Shown piece by piece: positions 24,790-34,335 of a stretch of DNA of 40,473 bases. The stretch is taken from positions 23,252 to 63,724 of the forward strand of contig NZ_JAKGBU010000019.1 in assembly GCF_021555155.1 (NCBI RefSeq), written 5' to 3'. Both the position numbers and the translations under genes were made by a program. Each line of letters opens with the position of its first letter. The first letter of the stretch is position 1. The notes under the pieces are model-generated. The model saw only the letters and a program-made list of their open reading frames with translations. It was not told the DNA's origin and ran no database searches. This DNA is from Rhizobium alarense (GTDB lineage Bacteria; Pseudomonadota; Alphaproteobacteria; Rhizobiales; Rhizobiaceae).

Positions 24790-26667
24790 ATGAAATACGA
24801 CGTGGTTGTCATCGGCGGTGGCCATGCCGGTGTGGAGGCAGCATCCGCAGCTGCACGCATCGGGGCGAGAACCGTATTGCTGACGCATCGACGGGACACG
24901 ATCGGCGTGATGTCCTGCAACCCGGCTATCGGAGGTCTCGGCAAGGGCCATCTGGTGCGTGAGGTCGACGCGCTCGACGGCCTTATGGGGCGGGTGGCCG
25001 ATACGGCGGGCATTCAGTTTCGAATGCTCAATCGCCGGAAGGGACCGGCGGTGCGCGGACCGCGCACACAGGCGGACCGCAAGCTCTATCGCCGTGCCAT
25101 GCAGGAAGTCGTCCTGGCGACCGACAATCTGGATGTGGTTGAGGGAGACGCGGCGGATCTCGTCCTACAGCAGGGCGCGGTGTGCGGCGTGCTGACTGCG
25201 GATGGCCGTCGGCTGGCTTGTGGCGCTGTTGTTTTGACCACTGGAACCTTTCTTCGCGGGCTGATCCACATCGGCGACCGAAAAATCCCGGCCGGCCGCG
25301 TCGGGGAGCAGCCGTCGCTCGGTTTGTCGGCAACGTTGGAGCGTGCCGGCCTGCGGCTGGGCCGCCTCAAGACCGGGACCCCCGCGCGTCTCGACGGACG
25401 CACGATCGATTGGCAGGCCGTTGGCCGCCAGGCGGCCGATGACGAGCCGGTGCCGTTTTCGTTCATGACAGACCGAATCCTTGTCCCGCAGATCGAATGC
25501 GGCGTGACGCGCACCACGATGGCGACTCATCGGATCATCGAGCAGAATATTGGGCGGTCGGCGATGTATTCGGGGCAGATCGAAGGCGTCGGTCCCCGCT
25601 ACTGCCCGTCGATAGAGGACAAGATCACGCGATTCGGCGAGAGGGACGGACATCAGATATTCCTCGAACCGGAGGGACTGGACGACGACACCGTCTATCC
25701 GAACGGCATTTCGACGTCGCTTCCGGAGGACGTCCAGGAGGCCTTTATCCGGACCATCCCCGGACTTGAGACCGTTCGAATTCTTCAACCCGGTTACGCC
25801 ATCGAATATGATCATGTCGATCCGCGTGAACTGACCGGCGGACTGGCGGTAAAGAGGATTCCCGGGCTGTTTCTGGCCGGCCAGATCAATGGCACGACCG
25901 GTTATGAAGAAGCGGCCGCGCAAGGCATTGTGGCGGGCCTCAATGCGGCGCGGCTGTGCGGGGACTTGCCCCCGCACGTCTTCAGTCGAACCGACAGCTA
26001 CATCGGCGTCATGATCGATGACCTGACGTCGCGCGGCATCACGGAACCATACCGGATGTTTACCTCCCGCGCTGAATATCGGCTGTCGTTGCGCGCGGAC
26101 AATGCAGATGTTCGTCTGACGTCACTCGGCGCGACGCTGGATCTGGTGCAGTCGGCGCGTATGCACAAGTTTGGCGACTGGATGACGGAGATGGACGCCG
26201 GTCGCGAGCTGCTGCAGACGCGAATGATGACGCCAAACGAGGCTGCGTCGTTCGGGTTCCGCCTCAATCTCGATGGACAACGGCGCAGTGCCTATGAGTT
26301 GCTGTCGCACCCGGATATCGATCTCGTTCGTCTGGCCGCTGTGTGGCCGGAGCTCAGGGCGCTCGGCGGCCGCGCCCGGGAGGCGCTGGAAATTGAAGCG
26401 CGTTATGCGGTCTATCTGGATCGTCAGGCAAGCGACATCGCCGATGTTCGGCGCGAGGAAGCACGCAGAATACCGGACGACTTCGACTTTCATGCGCTGA
26501 GCGGTCTTTCGATCGAACTTCGCCAGAAGCTCACTGCGGCACGGCCTCCGAACGTTGCACGTGCGGCAGCGGTCGACGGCATGACTCCGGCTGCTATTTC
26601 TTTGTTGCTGGCCGTGCTTCGCAAGCGGGGCTCTCATTCGCCGGCCTTGCTGTCGACGGCGGTCTAG
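24790..26667 (+). CDS. mnmG: tRNA uridine-5-carboxymethylaminomethyl modification enzyme MnmG (GidA)
   Basis: MnmG is the FAD-binding partner of MnmE in wobble uridine modification. The 625 residues are full length. Motifs are the FAD loop [28 protein letters not shown], the [10 protein letters not shown] segment, the conserved cysteine in RYCPSIEDK, the second GidA signature [12 protein letters not shown], and a C-terminal helical tRNA-binding domain. The GAATAGGAGTG just upstream supplies a ribosome site. rsmG follows after six bases. The gene lies between parS-like sites 4 and 5. Confidence 0.97.
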   Translation: MKYDVVVIGGGHAGVEAASAAARIGARTVLLTHRRDTIGVMSCNPAIGGLGKGHLVREVDALDGLMGRVADTAGIQFRMLNRRKGPAVRGPRTQADRKLYRRAMQEVVLATDNLDVVEGDAADLVLQQGAVCGVLTADGRRLACGAVVLTTGTFLRGLIHIGDRKIPAGRVGEQPSLGLSATLERAGLRLGRLKTGTPARLDGRTIDWQAVGRQAADDEPVPFSFMTDRILVPQIECGVTRTTMATHRIIEQNIGRSAMYSGQIEGVGPRYCPSIEDKITRFGERDGHQIFLEPEGLDDDTVYPNGISTSLPEDVQEAFIRTIPGLETVRILQPGYAIEYDHVDPRELTGGLAVKRIPGLFLAGQINGTTGYEEAAAQGIVAGLNAARLCGDLPPHVFSRTDSYIGVMIDDLTSRGITEPYRMFTSRAEYRLSLRADNADVRLTSLGATLDLVQSARMHKFGDWMTEMDAGRELLQTRMMTPNEAASFGFRLNLDGQRRSAYELLSHPDIDLVRLAAVWPELRALGGRAREALEIEARYAVYLDRQASDIADVRREEARRIPDDFDFHALSGLSIELRQKLTAARPPNVARAAAVDGMTPAAISLLLAVLRKRGSHSPALLSTAV

Positions 26668-26673
26668 ACATGG

Positions 26674-27300
26674 ATGGAGACGGTCTTGCGGCTTGACCAC
26701 GTTTCACGTGAAACCAACGAGCGTCTGGCGATCTTTGCCGAACTGTTCCGGCGGTGGGCAAAATCCATCAATCTCGTCGCACCGTCCACGCTCGATGATC
26801 TGTGGAACCGTCATATCGTTGACAGCGCGCAGATATACGGATTGTTTCCGGGCCCGAAACGATGGATCGATCTCGGCAGCGGCGGCGGCTTTCCCGGCAT
26901 GGTTACGGCCATCCTGCTTGGAGAAGCCGGCGGCGGGTGGGTCGACCTGGTCGAAAGCAACAACAAGAAGGCGGCCTTTCTGCGTCAGGCGGCCCGGGAA
27001 ACCGGGGCGCCGGCCATGGTTCATGCCTGTCGGATCGAAGACGCGCAGAAATCCATAACAGTTTGCGACGCCATCTCGGCGCGCGCGCTCGCGGACCTCT
27101 CCCTGCTGCTGGAGTTCAGCCAACCCTGGATGGCGCGGTCGACCGAATGCCGGGCGTTCTTCCACAAAGGCCGGGATTACCGCTCGGAAGTCGCGAAAGC
27201 CCGTGGTCGCTGGACATTTGATCTGTTAGAACATCGAAGCATCGTGGAGCCTGATTCCGTGGTGCTTGAGATAACGAATCTCGCTCCCGCGGAGCTTTGA
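26674..27300 (+). CDS. rsmG: 16S rRNA (guanine527-N7)-methyltransferase RsmG (GidB)
   Basis: RsmG methylates G527 of 16S rRNA using S-adenosylmethionine; loss gives low-level streptomycin resistance in other bacteria. The 208 residues start with a helix bearing [17 protein letters not shown] and [12 protein letters not shown], then the SAM site [27 protein letters not shown] and [10 protein letters not shown]. The VSRET residues are encoded by a parS-like palindrome (26700-26715). No clear ribosome site is visible before the ATG at 26674, so translation probably depends on coupling to mnmG six bases upstream. parA starts 13 nt after its stop. Confidence 0.95.
   Translation: METVLRLDHVSRETNERLAIFAELFRRWAKSINLVAPSTLDDLWNRHIVDSAQIYGLFPGPKRWIDLGSGGGFPGMVTAILLGEAGGGWVDLVESNNKKAAFLRQAARETGAPAMVHACRIEDAQKSITVCDAISARALADLSLLLEFSQPWMARSTECRAFFHKGRDYRSEVAKARGRWTFDLLEHRSIVEPDSVVLEITNLAPAEL
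26700..26715. promoter_or_regulatory. parS-like site 5 (inside rsmG)
   Basis: CGTTTCACGTGAAACC has a perfect 14-base palindromic core GTTTCACGTGAAAC, with both outer bases differing from the 16-mer consensus. It encodes the VSRET part of RsmG, about 0.6 kb upstream of parA. Confidence 0.82.
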
Positions 27301-27313
27301 CGACGGATCGCCG

Positions 27314-28096
27314 ATGAACCGGATCATTACAATCGCAAATCAGAAGGGTGGCGTCGGAAAGACGACGACTGCCATCAACCTCGCGACCGCGCTCGCCGCC
27401 ATCGGTGAACGTGTCCTGATCGTCGATCTCGATCCGCAGGGCAATGCCAGCACGGGGCTTGGCATCGACCGCCGTGACCGCAAGCTGTCGTCCTACGACC
27501 TTCTGATGGGAAGCCACGGCGTTGCCGACATGGTCCTTAATACGGCCGTGCCGAATCTCTCCATCGTGCCCTCTACGATGGACCTGCTCGGCATCGAGAT
27601 GGTCATCGCCAGCGAAGCCGATCGCGTCTTCCGGTTGAAGCGGGCCTTGTCGGCCGCCGACGCGTCTTTTTACTCTTACGTGCTCGTCGATTGCCCGCCG
27701 TCGTTCAATCTTCTGACGATGAACGCGATGGCGGCGGCCCACTCGGTCCTTGTGCCGCTGCAATGCGAGTTCTTCGCGCTCGAGGGGCTGAGCCAATTGC
27801 TGGAAACCGTCGACCAGATCCGCCGTTCGGTGAATCCGACGCTCGACATCCAGGGGATCGTGTTGACGATGTTTGATTCACGCAACAATCTCGCGCAGCA
27901 GGTTGTGAACGACGTGCGCACGCATCTCGGCGACAAGGTCTACCACACGTTGATTCCGCGCAACGTTCGCGTTTCGGAGGCGCCGTCCTACGGCAAGCCG
28001 GCCATCCTCTATGATCTCAAATGCGCCGGCAGCCAGGCCTATCTGCAGCTCGCTTCGGAGGTTATCCAGCGCGAACGGCAGCGCAAGGCTGCCTGA
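27314..28096 (+). CDS. parA: Chromosome-partitioning ATPase ParA
   Basis: ParA is a Walker-type ATPase that binds DNA non-specifically as an ATP dimer and pulls ParB-parS complexes apart. The 260 residues begin with the deviant Walker A NQKGGVGKTTT; DLDPQGNASTGLG and LVDCPPSFNLLTMNA are the A' and B motifs. It lacks the N-terminal helix-turn-helix of plasmid ParA/RepA proteins, as expected for a chromosomal copy. It lies directly after rsmG and before parB, the standard rsmG-parA-parB order, with parS-like sites close by. Confidence 0.97.
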   Translation: MNRIITIANQKGGVGKTTTAINLATALAAIGERVLIVDLDPQGNASTGLGIDRRDRKLSSYDLLMGSHGVADMVLNTAVPNLSIVPSTMDLLGIEMVIASEADRVFRLKRALSAADASFYSYVLVDCPPSFNLLTMNAMAAAHSVLVPLQCEFFALEGLSQLLETVDQIRRSVNPTLDIQGIVLTMFDSRNNLAQQVVNDVRTHLGDKVYHTLIPRNVRVSEAPSYGKPAILYDLKCAGSQAYLQLASEVIQRERQRKAA

Positions 28097-28118
28097 ACAC
28101 AGTATACGAGTTGACGCC

Positions 28119-29006
28119 ATGAATGACGACAGCAAAAGGCGGCTCGGCCGCGGCCTCGCAGCCCTTATCGGCGAGATGGATCAACCGATCGGCGGCCCGG
28201 TGGCGGCGGCAAAGGTCAATCCCGACCGCATGGTGCCGATCGAATTTGTCGGACGCAATCCGCGCAACCCGCGGCGCTATTTCGATGAATCGGAATTGCA
28301 GGAGCTGGCGTCGTCGATCCGCCAGCATGGCATCGTGCAGCCCGTCGTGGTTCGTACGATCGCCCAGGACCGCTACGAGATCATCGCAGGCGAGCGCCGC
28401 TGGCGCGCCGCCCAGTTAGCCGGATTCGTTGAAATACCGGTGATTGTTCGCGACGTCGACGACCGGACGGCCCTGGAGATCGCGATCGTCGAGAACGTCC
28501 AGCGGTCGGACCTCAATCCCCTGGAAGAGGCGCTCGGCTACGAACAGCTGATCGCCGAGCATGGCTATACGCAGAACGACCTCGGCGAAATCATCGGCAA
28601 GAGCAGGAGCCATGTGGCGAACAGCCTCCGGTTGCTGAAGCTGCCGGATGCCGTGCGCGACATGCTGGCGTCCGGCGCGCTGTCGGCCGGTCACGCCCGC
28701 GCGCTTATCCCGACGTCGGACCCCGTCGCGCTGGCAAAGTCGATCGTTGCCAAGGGCTTGTCGGTGCGGGACGCCGAGCGCATTGCCCAGAACGACATCC
28801 GGGCACAGCAGGATCCGTCCTTCGGCCAGAAGGCGTCGCAACGCGAGGAAAAGGACGCCGATACGCTGGCGCTTGAACGGACGCTGTCCGACAGCCTCGG
28901 CCTCGATGTGACGGTCAACCACAAGAATGGCGGCGGCCAGCTTCGCATCGCCTACAAAACGCTGGATCAGCTCGAGGAAATCTGCCGGCTGCTGGAGCGT
29001 CGATAA
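28119..29006 (+). CDS. parB: Chromosome-partitioning protein ParB (CTPase)
   Basis: ParB binds parS, loads as a CTP-dependent sliding clamp and recruits ParA and SMC. The 295 residues carry the ParA-contact N-terminus RRLGRGLAALIGE, CTP-site motifs (GIVQPVVVR, GERRWRAAQLAG, ENVQRSDLNPLEEA), the parS-reading helix-turn-helix (TQNDLGEIIGKSRSHVANSLRLL) and a C-terminal dimerisation domain. I chose the ATG at 28119, 22 nt after parA; an in-frame extension to 28011 lies inside parA. Its probable binding sites are the seven 16-mers listed here. Confidence 0.97.
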   Translation: MNDDSKRRLGRGLAALIGEMDQPIGGPVAAAKVNPDRMVPIEFVGRNPRNPRRYFDESELQELASSIRQHGIVQPVVVRTIAQDRYEIIAGERRWRAAQLAGFVEIPVIVRDVDDRTALEIAIVENVQRSDLNPLEEALGYEQLIAEHGYTQNDLGEIIGKSRSHVANSLRLLKLPDAVRDMLASGALSAGHARALIPTSDPVALAKSIVAKGLSVRDAERIAQNDIRAQQDPSFGQKASQREEKDADTLALERTLSDSLGLDVTVNHKNGGGQLRIAYKTLDQLEEICRLLERR

Positions 29007-29014
29007 TACTTAGC

Positions 29015-29035
29015 CGGATTCACCTGATGAATCCG
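29015..29035 (+). terminator. Possible parB terminator (convergent with holA)
   Basis: CGGATTCA/TGAATCCG (29015-29022 with 29028-29035) form eight pairs over a 5-base loop, 8 nt after the parB stop. There is no T-run. The left arm belongs to a repeated 11-mer TAGCCGGATTC. Confidence 0.4.
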
Positions 29036-29089
29036 CCCGACCGCATCTAGCGCCCGGTCAGGCGTCGACGAGATAGGTGGCGCCGCGGA

Positions 29090-30124
29090 TCAGCGGCGTG
29101 CTGATCGCAACACCGTCGCCAGCAGCGTCTGCATGGCGATCGCCGGTTCGAGCGCCGCCTGTCGGCGGCTGCGCAGGATGGCGCCGGTCAGGCGCTCCAG
29201 CTCCTGCCGTATGCCGGCGGCGTCCCAGGCGCGCAATGCACTCTCGATCAGCGGCTTGCGGCGGAAATGCAGATGCCGTCCGTGCGTTTGCATCACCTGC
29301 CCGGCCGGCAGTCGCTTCTCATCCATTTCCGCCCGCATCAGATCCAGCAGCTGGAACTGCCGCAGCACCGCCTGGAGAACAAGGAAGACCGCCGTTTTGG
29401 AGGCGACGATCTTCTGGATCGCATGCAGAAAGCCGTCCTTGTCGCCTTTCAGCACCGCATCGACGGCCTCGTCGACGGAGATCGCGCTCGCATCGCCGAT
29501 GATCTCGTCGACATGCTGCACATCGATGCGGCCTTCGTCCCGGCAGTAAAGCGCCAGCTTGCGCACCTCGTTGCGGGACGCGATGCGGTCGCCACCGATG
29601 ACCTCCAGAAGCCGCGCCCGCGCCTCCGGTGTTATGCGCAGGCTCTCTCGTCCGAGTTCGGCATCGATCAGAGCATTGAGGCTCCGTTCGTCATCCGGAT
29701 AACAGGCGATTGCGGCCACGGATCTGGCACTCTCGGCCACCTTGCGCACAGCGGCGGTCTTCTTGAGATCCCCGGCCTCGACGATGAGCCAGCTCGCATC
29801 GGGCGGTTCGCCGGCAAGCTGCTCCAGCGCGTCGGACACACCCTTTTCGCCGGCCGCGCCCTTGATCCAGACAAGCCGGTCGCCGCCGAACAGGCCGATG
29901 GCGTTGACCTCGTCAAGGATGCGGCCGGCATGGCTGCCGATTTCGCCGGCGTCGATCTTCAACGTCGAGAATGGATCGTCGAGCGGCACCTTGCTCGCCG
30001 CAGCGAGCTGGGCGGCCCTTTCCGAGACGAGCCCGCGATCGGGGCCATAGACGAGGAACAGCCTCAGCGACGCGGCCGATGTCCGCAGGAAGCTGTCGAA
30101 TTCGTGCGGCTTGACGACGGCCAT
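29090..30124 (-). CDS. holA: DNA polymerase III delta subunit
   Basis: Delta is the wrench of the clamp loader: it opens the beta sliding clamp. The 344 residues have the expected three-domain layout, with LRLFLVYGPDRGLVSERA near the N-terminus (a degenerate P-loop), FSTLKIDAGEI, NAIGLFGGDRLVWI (the clamp-contact region), a middle EVIGGDRIASRNEVRKLALY and a C-terminal all-helical collar domain. Delta is poorly conserved, but length and motifs fit. Its start is 3 nt after the lptE stop, so it is the third gene of the leuS-lptE-holA operon, convergent with parB. Confidence 0.92.
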   Translation of the reverse strand: MAVVKPHEFDSFLRTSAASLRLFLVYGPDRGLVSERAAQLAAASKVPLDDPFSTLKIDAGEIGSHAGRILDEVNAIGLFGGDRLVWIKGAAGEKGVSDALEQLAGEPPDASWLIVEAGDLKKTAAVRKVAESARSVAAIACYPDDERSLNALIDAELGRESLRITPEARARLLEVIGGDRIASRNEVRKLALYCRDEGRIDVQHVDEIIGDASAISVDEAVDAVLKGDKDGFLHAIQKIVASKTAVFLVLQAVLRQFQLLDLMRAEMDEKRLPAGQVMQTHGRHLHFRRKPLIESALRAWDAAGIRQELERLTGAILRSRRQAALEPAIAMQTLLATVLRSARR

Positions 30125-30127
30125 TGC

Positions 30128-30652
30128 CTAGCGATCGGCGAGCGCGAGCGCGACCTGCGCGCGGACGATCTCGGCGAGCTGCTTCGCCGCGCGGTTTTCC
30201 GCGTCGCGGATGGCGCGCACCTTGGCGAATTCCTGGACGGGGAAATCGACGAGCGCCACCGTCTGCCGCTTGCCGGAGGCAATGGTCGCGCCGGTACCGG
30301 TTTCCGTCAGATTGTAGTCGGCTGCAACGACGATGCGGCCGGCGCGGGGCGCATCGGTATCAGTGTCGATCAGCACGCCGATGTTGCGTGTCGTGACGTT
30401 AAGATCGAGACGGTAGCGCGAGTCCGCCGCCTCGCCACGGCCGCCGCCGAGGAGAAAGACCAGTTCGTTGCGAACGCGCTGCTCGACGCGGTCGTCGGCC
30501 TCGGAAATGGCCACCGAGGCGAGCGCCTGCTCGACCCCGGAACCGGTGGAATAGAGCGGCCGCACCTGGCAGCCCGGCAGAACGAGGGAGATTGCCAGGA
30601 GGAAGGAGGCGATCCGGGGCGCTTCCGGCCGAAACCCGTCAGACGACAACAT
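30128..30652 (-). CDS. lptE: LPS-assembly lipoprotein LptE
   Basis: LptE plugs the LptD outer-membrane channel through which lipopolysaccharide reaches the surface. The 174-residue precursor has a lipoprotein signal with hydrophobic stretch [10 protein letters not shown] and lipobox LPGC (C28 would be lipidated), followed by QVRPLYS, the common GFxPLY-like opening. The conserved RNELVFLL and YRLDLNV elements fit the family. The start lies within the 3' end of leuS (14-nt overlap). leuS-lptE-holA is the usual order in alphaproteobacteria and in E. coli, which supports the call despite weak sequence conservation. Confidence 0.88.
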   Translation of the reverse strand: MLSSDGFRPEAPRIASFLLAISLVLPGCQVRPLYSTGSGVEQALASVAISEADDRVEQRVRNELVFLLGGGRGEAADSRYRLDLNVTTRNIGVLIDTDTDAPRAGRIVVAADYNLTETGTGATIASGKRQTVALVDFPVQEFAKVRAIRDAENRAAKQLAEIVRAQVALALADR

Positions 30653-33269
30653 TCACGATCCTTTGCGGTACGACGATGATCTTGCGCGGTTTCTGTCCCG
30701 CGAGGACCGCCTGGACGGCATCCAGGGCGAGTACGGCATTTTCGACGGCACTCTGGTCCGCGTCGCGGGCAATTGTCAAATCCGCCCGCTTCTTGCCGTT
30801 GATCTGGACCGGCAGCGTGATTTCGAGCTCGGCGACCAGCGCCTCGTCGAAGGCGGGCCAGGCGTGCGTCGCGACCAGGCCCTCGCCACCGATCTCCCGC
30901 CAGCACTCCTCCGCGAGATGCGGCGTCATCGGGGCGATGAGGCTGATCAGGATCTCGACCGCGTCGCGCAGGGCGCCGGCGAACGCCGGCGATGCCTTGC
31001 CGGCAGCCGTCGCCGCCAGCGGAGCGGCAAGCGCGTTGACGAATTCATAGATGCGGGCGACCGCCTTGTTGAAGGCGAGCTTGTCGTAGTCGGCCTGCAC
31101 CGCCTTCAATGTCCGGTGGGCGATCCGGGAAATGGCGAGCGCTTCTCCCTCCCCGCCTGCCATCGCGCCGGTTTCACGCAGGACCGGGGCCGCTTCTGCC
31201 ACCAGGCGCCAGACGCGCTGCACGAAACGATGCGCCCCTTCGACGCCTGATTCCGACCAGATGACGTCGCGCTCCGGCGGGGAATCCGACAGCACGAAGA
31301 AGCGGGCCGTATCGGCGCCGTAGGAAGCGATGATGTCATCGGGATCGACGACATTCTTCTTCGACTTCGACATCTTCTCGATCGAGCCGATGGCAATCTC
31401 CTCGCCGGTCGCCAGATGCACGGCGCGGCGCGTTCCGTCGACCTCGTCGATGCGGATTTCCGCCGGGGTCACCCATTCGCGCTGGGCGCCCGTTCCGCGG
31501 CTGTAGGTCTCGTGCACGACCATGCCCTGGGTGAAGAGGCCCTTGAAGGGCTCCTTGAGATCCAGGTGGCCGGCCACCTGCATGGCGCGGGTGAAGAAGC
31601 GCGAATAGAGCAGATGAAGGATCGCGTGCTCGATGCCGCCGATATACTGGTCGACGGGCAGCCAATCGTTGGCGGCCGCGGGATCGGTCGGCCGATCCTC
31701 CCAAGGCGCCGTGAAGCGGGCAAAATACCAGGAGGAATCGACGAAGGTGTCCATGGTGTCCGTCTCGCGACGGGCATCCCTGCCGCAGTGCGGGCAGGCA
31801 ACGCTGCGCCACGTCGGATGGCGGTCGAGCGGGTTGCCGGGTTTGTCGAAGGTCACGTCGTCCGGCAGCCTGACCGGCAGGTCGGCCTTCGGAACGGGCA
31901 CGACACCGCAGTCCTCGCAGTGGATGACCGGGATCGGGCAGCCCCAGTAGCGCTGGCGCGAGATGCCCCAGTCGCGCAGGCGGAAGTTCACCTTGCGCTC
32001 GCCCTGCGGCGCGTTGCCGATCGTGATGCCGCCGAGACGGTTGGCGACCTCGTCGAACGCCGCCTCGATGGACAGGCCGTCGAGGAACCGCGAATTGATC
32101 ATCACGCCGTCGCCGACATAGGCTTCGTCGCCGATCGCGAAGGTCGCGGCATCCGCATCCTCCGGCATGACGACGGGCACGACCGGCAGGTCGTATTTGC
32201 GGGCGAAGTCCAGGTCGCGCTGGTCTCCGGAGGGGCAGCCGAAGATAGCGCCGGTGCCATAGTCCATCAGCACGAAATTGGCGACATAGACGGGGAGCTG
32301 CCAGGTCGCGTCGAAGGGATGGCGGACACGGATGCCGGTGTCCATGCCCTTTTTCTCCGCGGTCTCGAGCGCGGCCAGCGAGGTACCGGCGCGTCGGCAA
32401 TCCTCGCAGAAGGCGTCGATGGCGGCGTTCTTCGCCGAGGCATCCCGGGCCAGCGGGTGATCGGCCGATATGGCGATGAAGGAGGCGCCGAAGAGCGTGT
32501 CGGGGCGGGTCGTGTAGACCGTCACTTCCGCGGCGTCGGTCAGCCCGGCGCCGTCCGAAATCTCCCAGCGAACCGACAGGCCCTCGGAGCGGCCGATCCA
32601 GTTCTTCTGCATCAGCCGCACCTTGTCCGGCCACTGGTCGAGCGTGTCGAGGGCGGAGAGCAGATCGTCGCTGAAGTCGGTGATCTTGAAGAACCACTGG
32701 ATCAGGTCGCGCTGCTCCACGAGCGCGCCGGACCGCCAGCCGCGACCGTCGATCACCTGCTCGTTGGCGAGAACCGTGTTGTCGACCGGATCCCAGTTGA
32801 CCTTCGACTGCTTGCGGTAGACGAGGCCCTTTTCCAGGAAATCCAGGAACAGGTGCTGCTGGCGATGGTAGTACTCGACGTCGCAGGTGGCGAATTCGCG
32901 CGACCAGTCGAGAGACAGGCCCATGGCCTTCAGCTGCGCCTTCATCGAGGCGATGTTCTGATAGGTCCAGGCGCCGGGATGCACGCCGCGCTCCATCGCG
33001 GCGTTTTCCGCCGGCATGCCGAAGGCGTCCCAGCCCATCGGGTGCAGCACGTTGTAACCGCGGGCGCGCTTGTAGCGGGCGACCACATCGCCCATCGCAT
33101 AGTTGCGCACATGGCCCATGTGGATGCGGCCCGAGGGATAGGGGAACATCTCGAGCACATAATATTTCTCGCGCGGATCGTCGTTCTTCGTGAGGAAGAC
33201 GTCGCGTTCGTTCCACATCTGCTGCCAGCGGGGTTCGGCGTCGCGCGGGTTGTAACGTTCTATGGCCAT
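30639..33269 (-). CDS. leuS: Leucyl-tRNA synthetase
   Basis: LeuS charges tRNA-Leu with leucine. The 876 residues are the normal length. The class I signatures are [14 protein letters not shown] (HIGH) and [11 protein letters not shown] (KMSKS). Between them lie the CP1 editing domain (TRPDTLFGA and the conserved aspartate in [10 protein letters not shown]), the zinc-type insert (CEDCGVVPV and CPHCGRDA, a CxxC pair) and the catalytic strand segments [20 protein letters not shown]. It is first in the operon leuS-lptE-holA and oriented against the rightward genes before it. The 216-nt gap to the divergent yggS presumably holds its promoter. Confidence 0.97.
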   Translation of the reverse strand: MAIERYNPRDAEPRWQQMWNERDVFLTKNDDPREKYYVLEMFPYPSGRIHMGHVRNYAMGDVVARYKRARGYNVLHPMGWDAFGMPAENAAMERGVHPGAWTYQNIASMKAQLKAMGLSLDWSREFATCDVEYYHRQQHLFLDFLEKGLVYRKQSKVNWDPVDNTVLANEQVIDGRGWRSGALVEQRDLIQWFFKITDFSDDLLSALDTLDQWPDKVRLMQKNWIGRSEGLSVRWEISDGAGLTDAAEVTVYTTRPDTLFGASFIAISADHPLARDASAKNAAIDAFCEDCRRAGTSLAALETAEKKGMDTGIRVRHPFDATWQLPVYVANFVLMDYGTGAIFGCPSGDQRDLDFARKYDLPVVPVVMPEDADAATFAIGDEAYVGDGVMINSRFLDGLSIEAAFDEVANRLGGITIGNAPQGERKVNFRLRDWGISRQRYWGCPIPVIHCEDCGVVPVPKADLPVRLPDDVTFDKPGNPLDRHPTWRSVACPHCGRDARRETDTMDTFVDSSWYFARFTAPWEDRPTDPAAANDWLPVDQYIGGIEHAILHLLYSRFFTRAMQVAGHLDLKEPFKGLFTQGMVVHETYSRGTGAQREWVTPAEIRIDEVDGTRRAVHLATGEEIAIGSIEKMSKSKKNVVDPDDIIASYGADTARFFVLSDSPPERDVIWSESGVEGAHRFVQRVWRLVAEAAPVLRETGAMAGGEGEALAISRIAHRTLKAVQADYDKLAFNKAVARIYEFVNALAAPLAATAAGKASPAFAGALRDAVEILISLIAPMTPHLAEECWREIGGEGLVATHAWPAFDEALVAELEITLPVQINGKKRADLTIARDADQSAVENAVLALDAVQAVLAGQKPRKIIVVPQRIVNVVV

Positions 33270-33445
33270 GTCGATGATGTTCCGGGAATCAGGCGGGGGC
33301 GAAGCCCATGCGAATATGTGGGGTGACCTTCACCACGAAACCAGCGAAGCGTCAAGTTTTCGAGGGCTGCGGCAGCGCGTTGCGCGGCACGTCGATCCGC
33401 CCCTCCATCGGCCGGCGCTTGGCAAAGCCGGGCGAGTTCGGTAGG

Positions 33446-33468
33446 TGCAGGTGGGGACTGTACCTGCA
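33446..33468 (+). other. Small inverted repeat upstream of yggS
   Basis: TGCAGGT and ACCTGCA (33446-33452 with 33462-33468) flank a 9-base loop just upstream of the yggS ribosome site. It could be an operator or a leader hairpin; the rest of the leuS-yggS gap holds no credible gene. Confidence 0.3.
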
Positions 33469-33485
33469 AGTTTCGGAGATCAACC

Positions 33486-34145
33486 ATGGACCTCGTCGAC
33501 CGTCTGAACGATGTCAGGACGCGTATCGCAAAGGCCAGCGCGGCGGCGGGTCGCGCCATGAGCGCCGTCGACCTCGTAGCCGTCTCCAAGACCTTCGATG
33601 CCGACGCGATCCGTCCGGCACTGGCCGCAGGCCAGCGCGTCTTCGGCGAGAACCGGGTCCAGGAGGCCGAGCGCAAGTGGCCGGCGCTTCGGCAGGAGAC
33701 GTCCGGTATCGAACTGCACCTGATCGGCCCGCTTCAGTCGAACAAGGCGGCGGACGCCGTGGCGCTCTTCGAGGTGATCGAAACCGTCGATCGCGAGAAG
33801 ATTGCCCGGGCGCTCGCCGCGGAGATGGCGCGGCAAGGGCGGGCGCTGCGGCTCTACGTGCAGGTGAACACAGGACTTGAGCCGCAGAAGGCCGGCATCA
33901 CGCCGGGCGACACGGTCGCCTTCGTAGCCTTCTGCCGCAAAGACCTTGCCCTTCCGATCGAGGGCCTGATGTGCATTCCGCCGGCGGACGAAAATCCGGG
34001 CCCGCATTTTGCGCTGCTTGCGAAACTCGCCGCGACGTGCGGGCTCGGGAGGCTGTCGATGGGGATGTCCGGCGACTACGAGACGGCGATCGCCTTCGGC
34101 GCGACCAGCGTGCGCGTCGGCTCGGCGATCTTCGGCACGCGCTGA
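33486..34145 (+). CDS. yggS: Pyridoxal phosphate homeostasis protein (YggS/PLPBP family)
   Basis: The family binds PLP on a single-domain TIM barrel and buffers the cofactor; no enzymatic activity is known. The 219 residues are typical. The PLP lysine is K35 in LVAVSKTF, and other signatures are FGENRVQEAERKWP, HLIGPLQSNKA and the phosphate loop LSMGMSGDYETAIAFGATSVRVGSAIFG. A GGAG ribosome site lies 8 nt ahead of the start. It is divergent from leuS and 190 nt upstream of the propionyl-CoA synthetase. Confidence 0.95.
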   Translation: MDLVDRLNDVRTRIAKASAAAGRAMSAVDLVAVSKTFDADAIRPALAAGQRVFGENRVQEAERKWPALRQETSGIELHLIGPLQSNKAADAVALFEVIETVDREKIARALAAEMARQGRALRLYVQVNTGLEPQKAGITPGDTVAFVAFCRKDLALPIEGLMCIPPADENPGPHFALLAKLAATCGLGRLSMGMSGDYETAIAFGATSVRVGSAIFGTR

Positions 34146-34335
34146 TCCGCCTTCCGCTTCGCTGGCCGCCGCAGGCCAGCGCCTTGCTCCGTTGCCGGGC
34201 TCCGGTTTGACAGTCGTCAGAATTGACGCGGATTTGTGCAGCTTTGGTCTGGCTTTCCTCCGTGGAAGGGCGATCCTATTCTTTCCGGAGAACGCGGGCG
34301 GAGGAGAGCTCGCCACGCATACGGGAGGAATACAG

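Noticed and set aside
31416-33326. 636-codon + strand frame opposite leuS
   Set aside because: leuS carries HIGH and KMSKS motifs and is full length; the opposite frame has no recognisable domain.
33262-33444. 60-codon frame in the leuS-yggS gap
   Set aside because: No family features and low-quality composition; it starts within the leuS 5' end and no ribosome site is visible.
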